Source: Fictibacillus nanhaiensis (lineage in GTDB: Bacteria; Bacillota; Bacilli; Bacillales; Fictibacillaceae). Taken from it: DNA of 64,000 nucleotides. Within the stretch, counting starts at the first letter, position 1; each line of letters opens with the position of its first letter. The notes beneath the pieces are model-generated. The model searched no databases. It was not told the DNA's origin and worked only from the letters and a program-made list of their open reading frames with translations. Made by a program: the position numbers and the translations under genes. Location: positions 186,001 through 250,000 of the forward strand of contig NZ_JAHVJO010000001.1 in NCBI RefSeq assembly GCF_019801215.1, read 5' to 3'. Shown in pieces: positions 18,692 to 27,975 of this stretch.

Positions 18692-19630
18692 ATGGCTAAC
18701 AAACGTAAAAAGATTTCAGTGATTGGCGGAGGATTTACCGGAGCAACAACAGCTTTCATTTTAGGACAAAAGGAAGTTGGGGATGTTGTACTAGTTGATA
18801 TACCTCAAATGGAAAACCCTACAAAAGGTAAAGCGTTAGACATGATGGAAGCAAGCCCGGTCCAAGGGTTTGATGCTCAAATTACAGGTACCAGTGATTA
18901 TGCAGATACAGCAGGATCTGACGTAGTGGTCATTACTGCTGGTATTGCTCGTAAGCCAGGCATGAGCCGTGATGACTTAGTAAATACGAATGCAGGAATC
19001 ATGAAGAGTGTAACAAAAGAAATTGTGAAACATTCTCCTGAATGTACAATCATCGTTCTAACAAATCCAGTTGATGCTATGACTTATACCGTTTTAAAAG
19101 AGTCAGGTTTCCCTAAGAGCCGTGTAATCGGACAGTCTGGTATTCTAGATACCGCTCGTTTCCGTACATTTGTTGCTATGGAATTAAATCTTTCTGTAAA
19201 AGATGTTACTGGTTTTGTTCTTGGCGGGCATGGAGACGATATGGTTCCGTTAGTACGCTATTCATATGCTGGTGGAATTCCATTGGAGAAATTAATCTCT
19301 AAAGACCGTCTCGATGCGATTGTAGAGCGTACTCGTAAAGGTGGAGGAGAGATTGTTAACCTTTTAGGAAATGGTTCTGCTTATTATGCACCGGCGGCAT
19401 CTTTAGTTGAAATGGTGGAAGCGATTGTTAAAGATCAACGCCGAGTTCTCCCTACTATTGCTTATTTAGAAGGTGAATATGGCTACAACGGCATTTGTCT
19501 GGGAGTTCCAACCATTATTGGAGGAAACGGACTAGAAGAGATCATTGAACTTGAACTTACAGAGCAAGAAAAAAAGGAGTTAGACCGTTCTGCTGAATCT
19601 GTAAAATCAGTAATGAATGTTTTAGCATAA
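18692..19630 (+). CDS. mdh: Malate dehydrogenase Mdh
   Basis: NAD-dependent interconversion of malate and oxaloacetate. 312 residues of the LDH-like malate dehydrogenase type. Rossmann loop [11 protein letters not shown] (about 12-22), catalytic-loop [11 protein letters not shown] near 86-96 and the active-site [14 protein letters not shown] (about 177-190) are clear. TTGGAGGGA precedes the ATG. Last gene of the TCA cluster, with a good terminator after it. Confidence 0.96.
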   Translation: MANKRKKISVIGGGFTGATTAFILGQKEVGDVVLVDIPQMENPTKGKALDMMEASPVQGFDAQITGTSDYADTAGSDVVVITAGIARKPGMSRDDLVNTNAGIMKSVTKEIVKHSPECTIIVLTNPVDAMTYTVLKESGFPKSRVIGQSGILDTARFRTFVAMELNLSVKDVTGFVLGGHGDDMVPLVRYSYAGGIPLEKLISKDRLDAIVERTRKGGGEIVNLLGNGSAYYAPAASLVEMVEAIVKDQRRVLPTIAYLEGEYGYNGICLGVPTIIGGNGLEEIIELELTEQEKKELDRSAESVKSVMNVLA

Positions 19631-19634
19631 GGTT

Positions 19635-19665
19635 AAAAAGATTCGGGATTATTTCCGAATCTTTT
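19635..19665 (+). terminator. Terminator after mdh
   Basis: AAAAAGATTCGG/CCGAATCTTTT with an 8-nt loop and a T-rich tail. Confidence 0.8.
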
Positions 19666-19710
19666 CTCCTATTTACAATGAAAGCGGTATCATAAAAAGG
19701 GGGGAACAAA

Positions 19711-20187
19711 TTGCTAATAGGAAAAAAGAGAAAACTAGGACGCAAGATCAATGAGATACAAATAGGCGAAAAACTTGAAATGCAAGAGACGATCGAAGAC
19801 AAGGACCTATTGTTGTATTTAGGTTTAACAAATGACAACAATCCTCTTTTTATTCAGCATGATTATGCATCATTAACACCTTTTAAGAAACCGGTCGTGC
19901 CACAAATTATGCTGATGGGGATGGTTACTTCTGCCGTATCCAAGTACTTGCCAGGACCAGGTAGTTCTATTACACATTCACAATTTACGTTTCATAAACC
20001 GGTCTATCATTATTCAAAGCTCACGTTTTACTTTGAGATTACAGAAGTAAATCGGGACAACCATTCAATAGGTATGACTGTATTAGCGAATAATGAAGAG
20101 GGAACGGAAGTCTTGCATGCAAACCTTAACGTTTGTCCTCCTTATCCGCCAAAGCCCATCACTTCTCATACTATGGAAAATTTCTAA
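19711..20187 (+). CDS. MaoC-like hotdog dehydratase domain protein
   Basis: 158 residues with the MaoC/hydratase hotdog pattern: LGLTNDNNPLFIQHDYA (about 34-50) holds the Asp/His region of R-specific enoyl hydratases, followed by FKKPVVPQIMLMGMV. The start is TTG at 19711 behind AAGGGGGGAA at good spacing; no upstream ATG fits. It sits between mdh and phoP, an insertion relative to B. subtilis that some other Bacillus share. The substrate, probably an acyl-CoA thioester, is not known. Own terminator at 20186-20218. Confidence 0.75.
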   Translation: MLIGKKRKLGRKINEIQIGEKLEMQETIEDKDLLLYLGLTNDNNPLFIQHDYASLTPFKKPVVPQIMLMGMVTSAVSKYLPGPGSSITHSQFTFHKPVYHYSKLTFYFEITEVNRDNHSIGMTVLANNEEGTEVLHANLNVCPPYPPKPITSHTMENF

Positions 20188-20218
20188 AACCCTTTCTCTA
20201 TGAAAGGGTTTTATTTTT
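20186..20218 (+). terminator. Terminator after the MaoC-like gene
   Basis: AAAACCCTTTC/GAAAGGGTTTTA with a 5-nt loop, beginning at the stop codon and ending in a T-run. Confidence 0.85.
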
Positions 20219-20276
20219 AAAGGATATTAAATTTATGTAAAGCTACTGTTAAGCGAGTGTGAAGATTTTTCGTTTT

Positions 20277-20306
20277 TTGTACACACTAATAAAAAAATAG
20301 TATGAT
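20277..20306 (+). promoter_or_regulatory. Putative sigma-A promoter of phoPR
   Basis: TTGTAC (20277-20282), an 18-nt spacer and TATGAT (20301-20306). I did not find a convincing run of PhoP direct repeats beside it, so autoregulation is not shown. Confidence 0.5.
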
Positions 20307-20342
20307 GAATTTGTACAAGTCGTTATAAAGGTGGGAATATAA

Positions 20343-21053
20343 ATGAGCCAAAAGTTACTCGTAGTAGAAGATGAACTATCAATCTCAACATTGCTGCAAT
20401 TTAATTTAGAACAAGCAGGTTTTCAGGTGATAACGGCAATGGATGGGAAAAGTGGATTAGAAAAAGCAGAAAATGAAGCTCCAGACCTAATTATTTTAGA
20501 CCTTATGCTTCCTGAAATGGATGGAATAGAAGTCTGCAAAGAGCTTCGCCTAAGAAAGCTAAATATTCCTATTCTTATGTTGACGGCTAAAGATGATGAA
20601 TTTGATAAAGTACTGGGTCTTGAATTAGGCGCGGATGATTATATGACAAAACCGTTCAGCCCAAGAGAAGTTGTTGCAAGAGTAAAAGCAATACTCCGTA
20701 GAACGACTGTGATGAGTACAGATTCTGCTAGACAAAAAGAAGATATTGAGCATTTAAGAATAGGTGAAGTAGATATTTATCCTGAAAACTATGAAGCCTA
20801 TTTTAAAGAAAAAGCACTTGAACTGACACCGAAAGAATTTGAACTACTTGTTTATTTAGCAAGACATAAAAGCCGCGTCCTTTCAAGAGAGCAGCTTCTT
20901 TCAGCTGTTTGGAATTACGATTTTGTAGGTGACACAAGAATTGTAGACGTTCATATTAGTCACTTGCGAGAAAAAATAGAAACCAATACGAGAAAGCCTC
21001 TCTATATCAAAACCATTAGAGGACTTGGTTACAAGCTCGAGGAGCCTCAATAA
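20343..21053 (+). CDS. phoP: Phosphate-response regulator PhoP
   Basis: OmpR-type response regulator of the phosphate-starvation system. 236 residues. The receiver domain has D53 as phosphoacceptor (LIILDLMLPEMDG), acidic residues E9/D10, and LTAKDDE with the conserved lysine. The C-terminal winged helix (about 135-233) ends in DVHISHLREKIE and TIRGLGYKLE. Its TAA overlaps the phoR ATG by one base (TAATG). The identity as PhoP rather than another OmpR regulator rests on the mdh-phoP-phoR-polA order and sequence. Confidence 0.92.
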   Translation: MSQKLLVVEDELSISTLLQFNLEQAGFQVITAMDGKSGLEKAENEAPDLIILDLMLPEMDGIEVCKELRLRKLNIPILMLTAKDDEFDKVLGLELGADDYMTKPFSPREVVARVKAILRRTTVMSTDSARQKEDIEHLRIGEVDIYPENYEAYFKEKALELTPKEFELLVYLARHKSRVLSREQLLSAVWNYDFVGDTRIVDVHISHLREKIETNTRKPLYIKTIRGLGYKLEEPQ

Positions 21054-22786
21054 TGAACGAATTTAAAAACCGGGTTCTTACGCTTTTTTTACTCGGGATT
21101 TTACTCGTATTTATTCTACTTGCACTCATTATGGGAAACATTGTTCATCATAGTGTAAAAGAAAAAAGAATGGAGTTTTACGCGGGAGAACTCAGCTTGA
21201 TCGAGCAGGTTTTGATCACTGAAGATCAATCAGCCGCAATTAATGATTTAATAAAACACGCTTCAAAGGATTTAAAAGGGGACATTTATATTCTAGACTC
21301 AAATTGGAATGTAAAGTATACGACGGATCGTAATAGCCCTAGAAACATGTCTTCTTTTTTTCCGGAAAAAAAAGGAGCTCCATCTGATCACGAACTAATT
21401 CATAGAAATGAGAACGGAAAAATATATTATACGTGGGAACGCAACAAAGAAAATAAGCGTGGCTACATACAGTTAGCGATCTCTGAAGATGCAGCTGAAT
21501 CAGCAGAAAGATCGATCTGGATCATGATGTCAGCTGGATTTCTTATTTGTTTTGTCATAATTCTTTATGTTTCCGTGAAAGTGATCCAAAAAATCGTACG
21601 CCCTGTAGAAGAAGCAACACAAACCGCTAAAGAACTGGCGAAGGGTAATTTCAAAGCGAGGACGTATGAATATTATCGCGAAGATATCGGAGAGTTGAAT
21701 TATTCTCTGAATGTTTTGGCGCGAAATCTTGAAAAAATGACAAAATCACAAGAGTCACAGCATGATCGTTTAATAACGTTGATTGAAAATATGGGAAGCG
21801 GCTTGATATTAATTGATTCAAATGGCTACATCAATTTAGTAAATAAAGCGTTCAAGGAATTGTTTAAAGAGCATGCAGACCAGTGGACAGGCCATTTGTT
21901 CTACGAAGTATTTCCTCATGCTGCAATTAAAGACATAGTAAAAGAAACCTATCTCACTGAAAAAAACGTTAGAAAAAGCGTTGTCATCCCTATCCATATT
22001 GAGCGAAAACATTTTGATGTATATAGTGCACCTGTGTTAGATGTAAAAGGTAAACTAAGAGGAATAGTACTTGTATTCCATGATATTAGTGAATTAAAAA
22101 AGCTTGAGCAAGTTCGTAAAGATTTTGTCGCTAATGTATCTCATGAACTGAAGACGCCTATTACATCCTTAAAAGGGTTTGCTGAAACACTATTGGATGG
22201 AGCAGGAGATAATAAAGAATTTCGAAATAAATTTCTTACTATTATTTTGAATGAAAGTGACCGATTGCAAGCTTTAATCCAAGATCTCCTTGATTTATCA
22301 AAAAGTGAGCAAGGGTTTCACTTAGAAGCACAGCCTGTTAACCTAGAATCTCTAGTAAATGAAACCATTGAAATTTTGCAGAACAAGGCCGAGAATAAAA
22401 ATATTTCATTGTCTGTTTCTGTTTCAGGAGACCCTGTTATGGATGGTGACCCACCGCGTTTAAAACAGATCATCATTAATCTTGTTTCAAATAGTCTCAC
22501 CTACACACCAGTTAATGGAGCTGTAACTGTAGATGTCACAGAACTGGAAGAGCATGTGCAGTTGAGAGTAAAAGATACAGGTATAGGGATAAAAGAAGAC
22601 GAGATTCCCCGAATTTTCGAACGTTTTTATCGTGTTGATAAAGCTAGAAGCAGAAATTCTGGAGGTACAGGTCTAGGACTTGCGATCGTGAAACATCTCG
22701 TTGAAGCCCATCATGGTACCATTAATGTGAAAAGTAAGCTTGGTGAAGGTTCTGAGTTTATCATCTTGTTTCCCAAAAAGATTTAA
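21053..22786 (+). CDS. phoR: Sensor histidine kinase PhoR
   Basis: 577-residue membrane kinase partner of PhoP. Helices at about 8-30 and 158-182 flank an extracytoplasmic sensor region. HAMP (about 180-235), PAS (about 240-350), HisKA with H364 in VSHELKTPITS, and HATPase_c with IINLVSNSLTYT, GIGIKEDEIPRIFERFYR and GGTGLGLAIVK follow. In B. subtilis the signal comes from wall teichoic acid metabolism; the domain order here is the same. Translationally coupled to phoP by a 1-bp overlap. Confidence 0.93.
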   Translation: MNEFKNRVLTLFLLGILLVFILLALIMGNIVHHSVKEKRMEFYAGELSLIEQVLITEDQSAAINDLIKHASKDLKGDIYILDSNWNVKYTTDRNSPRNMSSFFPEKKGAPSDHELIHRNENGKIYYTWERNKENKRGYIQLAISEDAAESAERSIWIMMSAGFLICFVIILYVSVKVIQKIVRPVEEATQTAKELAKGNFKARTYEYYREDIGELNYSLNVLARNLEKMTKSQESQHDRLITLIENMGSGLILIDSNGYINLVNKAFKELFKEHADQWTGHLFYEVFPHAAIKDIVKETYLTEKNVRKSVVIPIHIERKHFDVYSAPVLDVKGKLRGIVLVFHDISELKKLEQVRKDFVANVSHELKTPITSLKGFAETLLDGAGDNKEFRNKFLTIILNESDRLQALIQDLLDLSKSEQGFHLEAQPVNLESLVNETIEILQNKAENKNISLSVSVSGDPVMDGDPPRLKQIIINLVSNSLTYTPVNGAVTVDVTELEEHVQLRVKDTGIGIKEDEIPRIFERFYRVDKARSRNSGGTGLGLAIVKHLVEAHHGTINVKSKLGEGSEFIILFPKKI

Positions 22787-22877
22787 GTTATAAGATTTAC
22801 AAATCCTTTACACCACTGTTTTCATTAATTAATAGTGAGGATTTATATTTAAAGTATCCTTTTTCAGTACCCCCTTA

Positions 22878-22908
22878 GCGAGAATCCAATGATTCTCGCC
22901 TTTTTTTA
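22878..22908 (+). terminator. Terminator after phoR
   Basis: GCGAGAATC/GATTCTCGC with a 4-nt loop and a T7 run. Confidence 0.9.
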
Positions 22909-23002
22909 TGTCTTCGTTTATTTATCATTGCTTCTTTTTTGTTTCTGTAAGAGAGCATGATACAATAGTATGTAGAAGAAATGCCCTTGGGAGGTAACAG
23001 AC

Positions 23003-25645
23003 TTGGGAAATAAAACAAAAAAATTAGTTTTAATAGATGGAAACAGTATTGCTTATCGAGCTTTTTTTGCATTGCCACTGTTAAACAACGATAAAGGAAT
23101 CTATACAAACGCAGTCTATGGATTCACACAAATGCTGTTAAAGATCTTAGAAGATGAAAAACCGACTCATATGCTCGTTGCATTTGATGCTGGAAAGACA
23201 ACGTTTCGTCATAAAACGTTTGTTGAATACAAAGGAGGGCGACAAAAAACGCCACCTGAACTTTCTGAACAGTTTCCTTTTATTAGACAGTTACTCGATG
23301 CGTTTAAAATTAAACGTTATGAACTAGAAAATTATGAAGCGGATGATATTATCGGAACGCTTGCATCACAAGCAGCTGAAGGCGAATGGGATGTAAAAGT
23401 CTTTACCGGTGATAAAGATTTATTGCAGCTTGTAACACCTGATGTTGAAGTAGTTCTTACGCGAAAAGGTATTACAGAAGTAGAAGCATATACGGTTGAA
23501 CAAGTAAATGAGCGATATGGTATAACACCAGAGCAAATTATAGATATGAAGGGCCTGATGGGAGACCCTTCTGATAACATTCCTGGTGTACCTGGAGTTG
23601 GAGAAAAAACAGCCATAAAGCTTATTAAACAATATGGATCAGTGGAAAATGTGCTTGAAGCGATCGGGGAGATATCAGGCGCAAAGTTAAAAGAACGTTT
23701 AAGCGAGAATAAAGAGCAGGCGTTAATGAGTAAAGATCTTGCTACCATTACGAAAGAAGCTCCTATTGATCTTGGTATTGATGATACAACATATGAAGGC
23801 TTTGAGACTGCTTCTGTTTTTCCGTTATTTAAAGAACTCGGCTTTCAATCTTTGCTTGATCGTTTAGGGGGAGATGAAGCGGCCCTTCCAGATACAGAGA
23901 AAGAAGAACTTAGCTTTCAACGCGTTTCTATTATTGAACCAAATATGTTAAAGAATCCATCATCGTTAGTTATTGAGACGTTAACGGAAGATTATCATAA
24001 AGCAGACATACACGGGGTTGCTCTTAGCAATGAAAGTGGTACGTATTATGTGCCTTATGATATTGCGAAAGAATCGGAAACATTTAAGAATTGGCTGCAG
24101 GATAAAGATCAAAAGAAAATAATGTTTGATGCCAAAAGAGCTCATGTCGCCTTAAAGGGACAAGGTTTAGACTTAAATGGAATCGAATTTGATCTCCAGC
24201 TTGCTTCTTATTTGCTGAATCCTTCAGAATCATTAGACGAGATTGCTGATATCGCTAAGCAGTATGGAACCTTAACTGTTGATTCAAACGAAAAAGTATA
24301 TGGTAAAGGTGCAAAGAAAAAACTGCCTGAAGACGATGTTTTAGCAGAACATCTTAGCAGAAAGGCCTATACTACATTCACGTTAAAAGATGTAATGGCT
24401 GAAAAACTCCAAGAGAATGAACAAAGCAATCTTTTTTATGACCTTGAACTGCCTTTATCACTCGTGCTTGCAAAAATGGAAGAGACTGGCGTAAAAGTAA
24501 AAGTCGATACCCTAAAAAAAATGGGTACAGATTTAGAAGGACAGTTAACTACGCTCGAAAAAGAGATACATGAACTGGCAGGCGTTACGTTTAATATCAA
24601 TTCTCCTAAACAACTAGGTGAGATTTTGTTTGAAAAATTAAGTTTACCTGCCGTTAAAAAGACAAAGACCGGTTATTCAACGTCTGTCGATGTATTAGAA
24701 AAGTTAGAAGGAAAACACGAGATCATCAATAAAATCTTAATATATCGTCAGCTTGGGAAATTAAGATCAACTTATATCGAAGGCTTGTTAAAGGTGGTTC
24801 ATGAGGATACGGATAAGATTCATACTCGGTTTAATCAAGTGCTCGCTCAGACTGGCCGATTAAGTTCCATAGATCCTAATCTGCAAAATATTCCAATTCG
24901 GCTTGAAGCAGGTAGGAAAATCAGACATGCCTTTGTTGCATCCAATCCTGAATGGAAAATACTTGCAGCTGATTATTCTCAAATTGAACTTCGCGTATTA
25001 GCCCATATTTCACAAGATGATAACTTGATGGAAGCCTTCCAAAAGGAGATGGATGTTCATACGAAAACAGCGATGGACGTGTTCCATGTTGATGAACAAG
25101 AAGTTACTTCTGAAATGCGAAGACACGCTAAAGCAGTTAATTTTGGAATCGTCTATGGCATAAGTGATTATGGATTATCACAAAGCTTAGGGATAACGAG
25201 AAAAGAAGCGGGTGAGTTCATTAAAACATACTTGGAAAGTTTTCCAGGCGTGCAACAATACATGAAGGACAGTATTACAGAAGCGAAGCAAAATGGCTAT
25301 GTATCAACACTTCTGCATAGACGCCGTTATCTACCAGAGATCAACAGCAGAAACTTTAACCTTCGAAGTTTTGCAGAACGAACGGCGATGAATACTCCTA
25401 TTCAAGGTACGGCTGCAGATATTATAAAAAAAGCCATGGTTGATATGGACCAACGCTTGATTGAAGAAAAACTTGAAGCGAAAATGCTATTAACGGTGCA
25501 TGACGAATTAATTTTCGAAGCGCCAGAACAAGAGATTGCAAAGTTAAAGAAATTGGTTTGTGAGGTAATGGAACAAGCCGTTCAACTAGATGTTCCTTTA
25601 AAAGTGGACGTAAGCTGGGGAGATTCCTGGTTTGAGGCTAAATAA
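23003..25645 (+). CDS. polA: DNA polymerase I PolA
   Basis: Repair and Okazaki-fragment polymerase of 880 residues, the same length as the B. subtilis enzyme. N-terminal 5'-3' exonuclease (about 1-290; LVLIDGNSIAYRAFFALP, DKDLLQLV, GDPSDNIPGVPGVGEKTA). The central 3'-5' exonuclease-like domain (about 300-470) lacks obvious catalytic Asp/Glu motifs, as in other Bacillus PolA. The C-terminal polymerase has DYSQIELRVLAH and VHDELIFE. The start is TTG at 23003, 6 nt after GGGAGGTAA. It heads a polA-mutM-ytaF-coaE run. Confidence 0.95.
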   Translation: MGNKTKKLVLIDGNSIAYRAFFALPLLNNDKGIYTNAVYGFTQMLLKILEDEKPTHMLVAFDAGKTTFRHKTFVEYKGGRQKTPPELSEQFPFIRQLLDAFKIKRYELENYEADDIIGTLASQAAEGEWDVKVFTGDKDLLQLVTPDVEVVLTRKGITEVEAYTVEQVNERYGITPEQIIDMKGLMGDPSDNIPGVPGVGEKTAIKLIKQYGSVENVLEAIGEISGAKLKERLSENKEQALMSKDLATITKEAPIDLGIDDTTYEGFETASVFPLFKELGFQSLLDRLGGDEAALPDTEKEELSFQRVSIIEPNMLKNPSSLVIETLTEDYHKADIHGVALSNESGTYYVPYDIAKESETFKNWLQDKDQKKIMFDAKRAHVALKGQGLDLNGIEFDLQLASYLLNPSESLDEIADIAKQYGTLTVDSNEKVYGKGAKKKLPEDDVLAEHLSRKAYTTFTLKDVMAEKLQENEQSNLFYDLELPLSLVLAKMEETGVKVKVDTLKKMGTDLEGQLTTLEKEIHELAGVTFNINSPKQLGEILFEKLSLPAVKKTKTGYSTSVDVLEKLEGKHEIINKILIYRQLGKLRSTYIEGLLKVVHEDTDKIHTRFNQVLAQTGRLSSIDPNLQNIPIRLEAGRKIRHAFVASNPEWKILAADYSQIELRVLAHISQDDNLMEAFQKEMDVHTKTAMDVFHVDEQEVTSEMRRHAKAVNFGIVYGISDYGLSQSLGITRKEAGEFIKTYLESFPGVQQYMKDSITEAKQNGYVSTLLHRRRYLPEINSRNFNLRSFAERTAMNTPIQGTAADIIKKAMVDMDQRLIEEKLEAKMLLTVHDELIFEAPEQEIAKLKKLVCEVMEQAVQLDVPLKVDVSWGDSWFEAK

Positions 25646-25652
25646 TAAGATG

Positions 25653-25686
25653 ACAGCATTCCCATATAATAGGGGTGCTGTTTTTC
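25653..25686 (+). terminator. Hairpin between polA and mutM
   Basis: ACAGCATTCCC/GGGGTGCTGT with an 8-nt loop and a T5 tail. It ends about 20 bp before the mutM start and may only reduce transcription into mutM. Confidence 0.65.
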
Positions 25687-25707
25687 ATAATAAGAGTGGT
25701 GGAAAAT

Positions 25708-26529
25708 ATGCCAGAATTACCTGAAGTTGAAAATGTTAAAAATACGCTAAATCGTTTTCTTCCTGGAAAAGTAATAGCAGACGTAGAAGTCCATTGGAAA
25801 AATATTGTGAAATACCCTGAAACGGAAGAATTCATTCTAAAGTTAAAAGGACAGACGTTCGATCAGGTGTACCGCAGAGGGAAGTTCTTAATTCTTCATC
25901 TCGATGAAGATTCCCTCGTTTCCCATTTAAGGATGGAAGGGAAGTATGGTCTTTTCAACACGGATGCTCCTGTTGATAAACATACACATGTGATCTTTAG
26001 ATTCACAGATGAGACAGAACTTCGATATCAAGATGTACGCAAGTTCGGCACGATGCATGTGTATCCAAAAGGAACGGAAGAGAACCACCTTCCTTTAAAA
26101 ACATTAGGGGTAGAGCCATTGTCAGAATCACTAACAGCTGGACTTCTAAAGAAATTATTCGCTAAAACGAAGCGAAACATAAAAGCGGTGCTTCTCGATC
26201 AGACAATAATAGCGGGATTAGGAAATATATATGTAGACGAAGTACTGTTTCAGGCAAGAATTCATCCTGAAACTCCTACGAATAAAATATCTTTACATCG
26301 TATAAAAAAATTAAAAAGAGCGATTACTGAAATTTTAAGCGAAGCAGTCAAACATGGCGGCAGCACCATTCGTTCATACACGAATTCTGTAGGAGAAACA
26401 GGCGGATTTCAGATGAAATTATTTGTTTATGGAAGAAAAAATGAAGCATGCCGAATATGTGGTACAGAGATTGAAAGAATGGTCGTAGCTGGCAGAGGCA
26501 CTCACGTTTGTAAAGGTTGCCAAAAATAA
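25708..26529 (+). CDS. mutM: Formamidopyrimidine-DNA glycosylase MutM
   Basis: Removes 8-oxoguanine and other oxidised purines and cleaves abasic sites. 273 residues from the ATG at 25708, which exposes the catalytic N-terminal Pro (P2) followed by E3 (MPELPEVENV). An upstream in-frame ATG would bury this proline, so it is rejected. The helix-two-turn-helix region (about 150-220, AVLLDQTIIAGLGNIYVDEVLF) and a C-terminal zinc finger (CRIC...CKGC) are intact. Next to polA, as in other Bacillus. Confidence 0.95.
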   Translation: MPELPEVENVKNTLNRFLPGKVIADVEVHWKNIVKYPETEEFILKLKGQTFDQVYRRGKFLILHLDEDSLVSHLRMEGKYGLFNTDAPVDKHTHVIFRFTDETELRYQDVRKFGTMHVYPKGTEENHLPLKTLGVEPLSESLTAGLLKKLFAKTKRNIKAVLLDQTIIAGLGNIYVDEVLFQARIHPETPTNKISLHRIKKLKRAITEILSEAVKHGGSTIRSYTNSVGETGGFQMKLFVYGRKNEACRICGTEIERMVVAGRGTHVCKGCQK

Positions 26530-26540
26530 ACCAATTCTTT

Positions 26541-26580
26541 ACTCCTTTCATATACTACTTTACCGTTAACTGAAAGGAGT
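26541..26580 (+). promoter_or_regulatory. Inverted repeat enclosing the ytaF ribosome site
   Basis: ACTCCTTTCA (26541-26550) and TGAAAGGAGT (26571-26580) are perfect 10-nt arms around a 20-nt loop. The right arm contains the AAAGGAG Shine-Dalgarno of ytaF, so the folded mRNA would hide it. No T-run follows. It may be a translational switch or simply a mutM 3' hairpin. Confidence 0.5.
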
Positions 26581-26588
26581 ACAGGAAT

Positions 26589-27221
26589 ATGGTGGCTTAC
26601 TCATTTGTTTTACTGGCATTAGCCGTCAGCCTGGACAGTTTTGGAGCCGGATTAACGTATGGAATGAAATCCATAAAAATACCTTTTCGCTCCATATTGA
26701 TTATTGCCATATGTTCAGCTGTTACTTTCTTAATTTCCATGTTATTAGGATTCACTTTAGAGCAGTTTATTTCCAAAAAAACAGGTGAAGTTTTAGGGGG
26801 CATGATTCTTTTAGGAATTGGAATCTACTCACTATGGCAAGTATTCTTACCAGAAAAAGAATACATGGAAAAAGAAACAAAAGATATCGTGCTTTTTGAA
26901 ATTAAATCATTAGGGATTGTCATCCATATTTTAAAAAAGCCCGTCATGGCAGATATCGATAAGTCAGGATCCATTACAGGATGGGAAGCTGTTTTACTTG
27001 GCATCGCTCTTTCACTTGATGCATTTGGAGCAGGGATTGGTGCTGCACTTGTTCACTTACCTCCTTTATTAACTACTATGACAATTGCTTGTATGAGTGC
27101 TCTATTTTTATGGGGCGGAATGGTGGTCGGGTTATTTAGCGTAAACAAAGCAGCGTGGATGAAGCGTTTATCTATACTTCCCGGATTATTACTGATCGTA
27201 ATGGGATTATTAAAGATGTAA
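26589..27221 (+). CDS. ytaF: Sporulation membrane protein YtaF (MntP-like fold)
   Basis: 210 residues with six predicted helices in two related halves. Each half carries a small-residue motif: SLDSFGAGLTYG (about 15-26) and SLDAFGAGIGAAL (about 140-152). This twofold pattern is that of the MntP/DUF204 cation exporters; YtaF is the sporulation-associated member in Bacillus. Between the halves is a cytoplasmic stretch with MADIDKSGSITGWE, which resembles an EF-hand-like loop. The SD lies within an inverted repeat. coaE begins 14 bp downstream. Confidence 0.85.
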   Translation: MVAYSFVLLALAVSLDSFGAGLTYGMKSIKIPFRSILIIAICSAVTFLISMLLGFTLEQFISKKTGEVLGGMILLGIGIYSLWQVFLPEKEYMEKETKDIVLFEIKSLGIVIHILKKPVMADIDKSGSITGWEAVLLGIALSLDAFGAGIGAALVHLPPLLTTMTIACMSALFLWGGMVVGLFSVNKAAWMKRLSILPGLLLIVMGLLKM

Positions 27222-27235
27222 CAGGAGGAACCATT

Positions 27236-27835
27236 TTGATTATCGGATTAACGGGTGGTATAGCCACCGGAAAGACAACAGCAAGTCTTATCTTGAGCCA
27301 ACAGGGCATACCTGTCATTGATGCTGATATTATCGCAAGAGAAGTCGTTATGCCGGGAAAAGAGGCTTATCAGAAAATAGTCTCTTACTTTGGTTCTCAA
27401 ATCATAAATTCTGACCATACATTGAATCGCACACTTCTGGGTGAAATTATTTTTAATGATGTAAAAAAAAGAGAAAAGCTCAATGCGATCGTGCATCCAG
27501 CAGTGAGGATGGAAATGAAAAATCAGGCAAAACATCATTTGGACGCTGGTCAAAATCCCGTAATCATGGATATTCCTCTACTATTTGAGAGCAAACTGAC
27601 ACACATGGTAGACGTAACATGGCTTATTTATGCATCCCCTGATATTCAACTGAAGCGATTAATGGAACGGGATGATTTTACTGAAAAGCAAGCGTTATCT
27701 AGAATTCACTCGCAACTTCCGATCGATGAAAAAAAAGAACTGTCCGATATTGTGATTGTTAATAATGGAACAAAAAAAGAATTAGAAGAAAAACTAACCT
27801 TACAGATTCAAAACTTGAGAAAACAGATCCTTTAA
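27236..27835 (+). CDS. coaE: Dephospho-CoA kinase CoaE
   Basis: Final step of coenzyme A synthesis, phosphorylating the ribose 3'-hydroxyl. 199 residues. The P-loop GLTGGIATGKTT is at about 4-15, and DADIIAREVV and DIPLLFE follow. The start is TTG at 27236, 7 nt after AGGAGG; no ATG lies at a reasonable place and the longer frame would overlap ytaF. Probably translated from the polA-mutM-ytaF-coaE transcript. Confidence 0.93.
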   Translation: MIIGLTGGIATGKTTASLILSQQGIPVIDADIIAREVVMPGKEAYQKIVSYFGSQIINSDHTLNRTLLGEIIFNDVKKREKLNAIVHPAVRMEMKNQAKHHLDAGQNPVIMDIPLLFESKLTHMVDVTWLIYASPDIQLKRLMERDDFTEKQALSRIHSQLPIDEKKELSDIVIVNNGTKKELEEKLTLQIQNLRKQIL

Positions 27836-27854
27836 ATGAGGTTCTGTTTTTTTT
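27821..27854 (+). terminator. Terminator after coaE
   Basis: AAACAGATCC/GGTTCTGTTT, starting inside the last codons of coaE, with a T8 tail. Confidence 0.75.
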
Positions 27855-27913
27855 AATGATATAGCCTCTTTTTTGCCTATTTTATAGAAAAGTATGTTCT
27901 TTTCAAGACCTAT

Positions 27914-27924
27914 TATGATATACT
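27914..27924 (+). promoter_or_regulatory. CcpN-type box overlapping the gapB -10 element
   Basis: TATGATATACT fits the TRTGHYATAYW pattern I recall for CcpN, the repressor of gapB and pckA in B. subtilis. It includes the likely -10 TATACT (27919-27924). The -35 is poor. The coincidence with gapB is what makes it credible. Confidence 0.5.
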
Positions 27925-27975
27925 AATTACAGATAGAAACGATAAAGAGTATAACACATTGGAAGGAGCAGCTTC

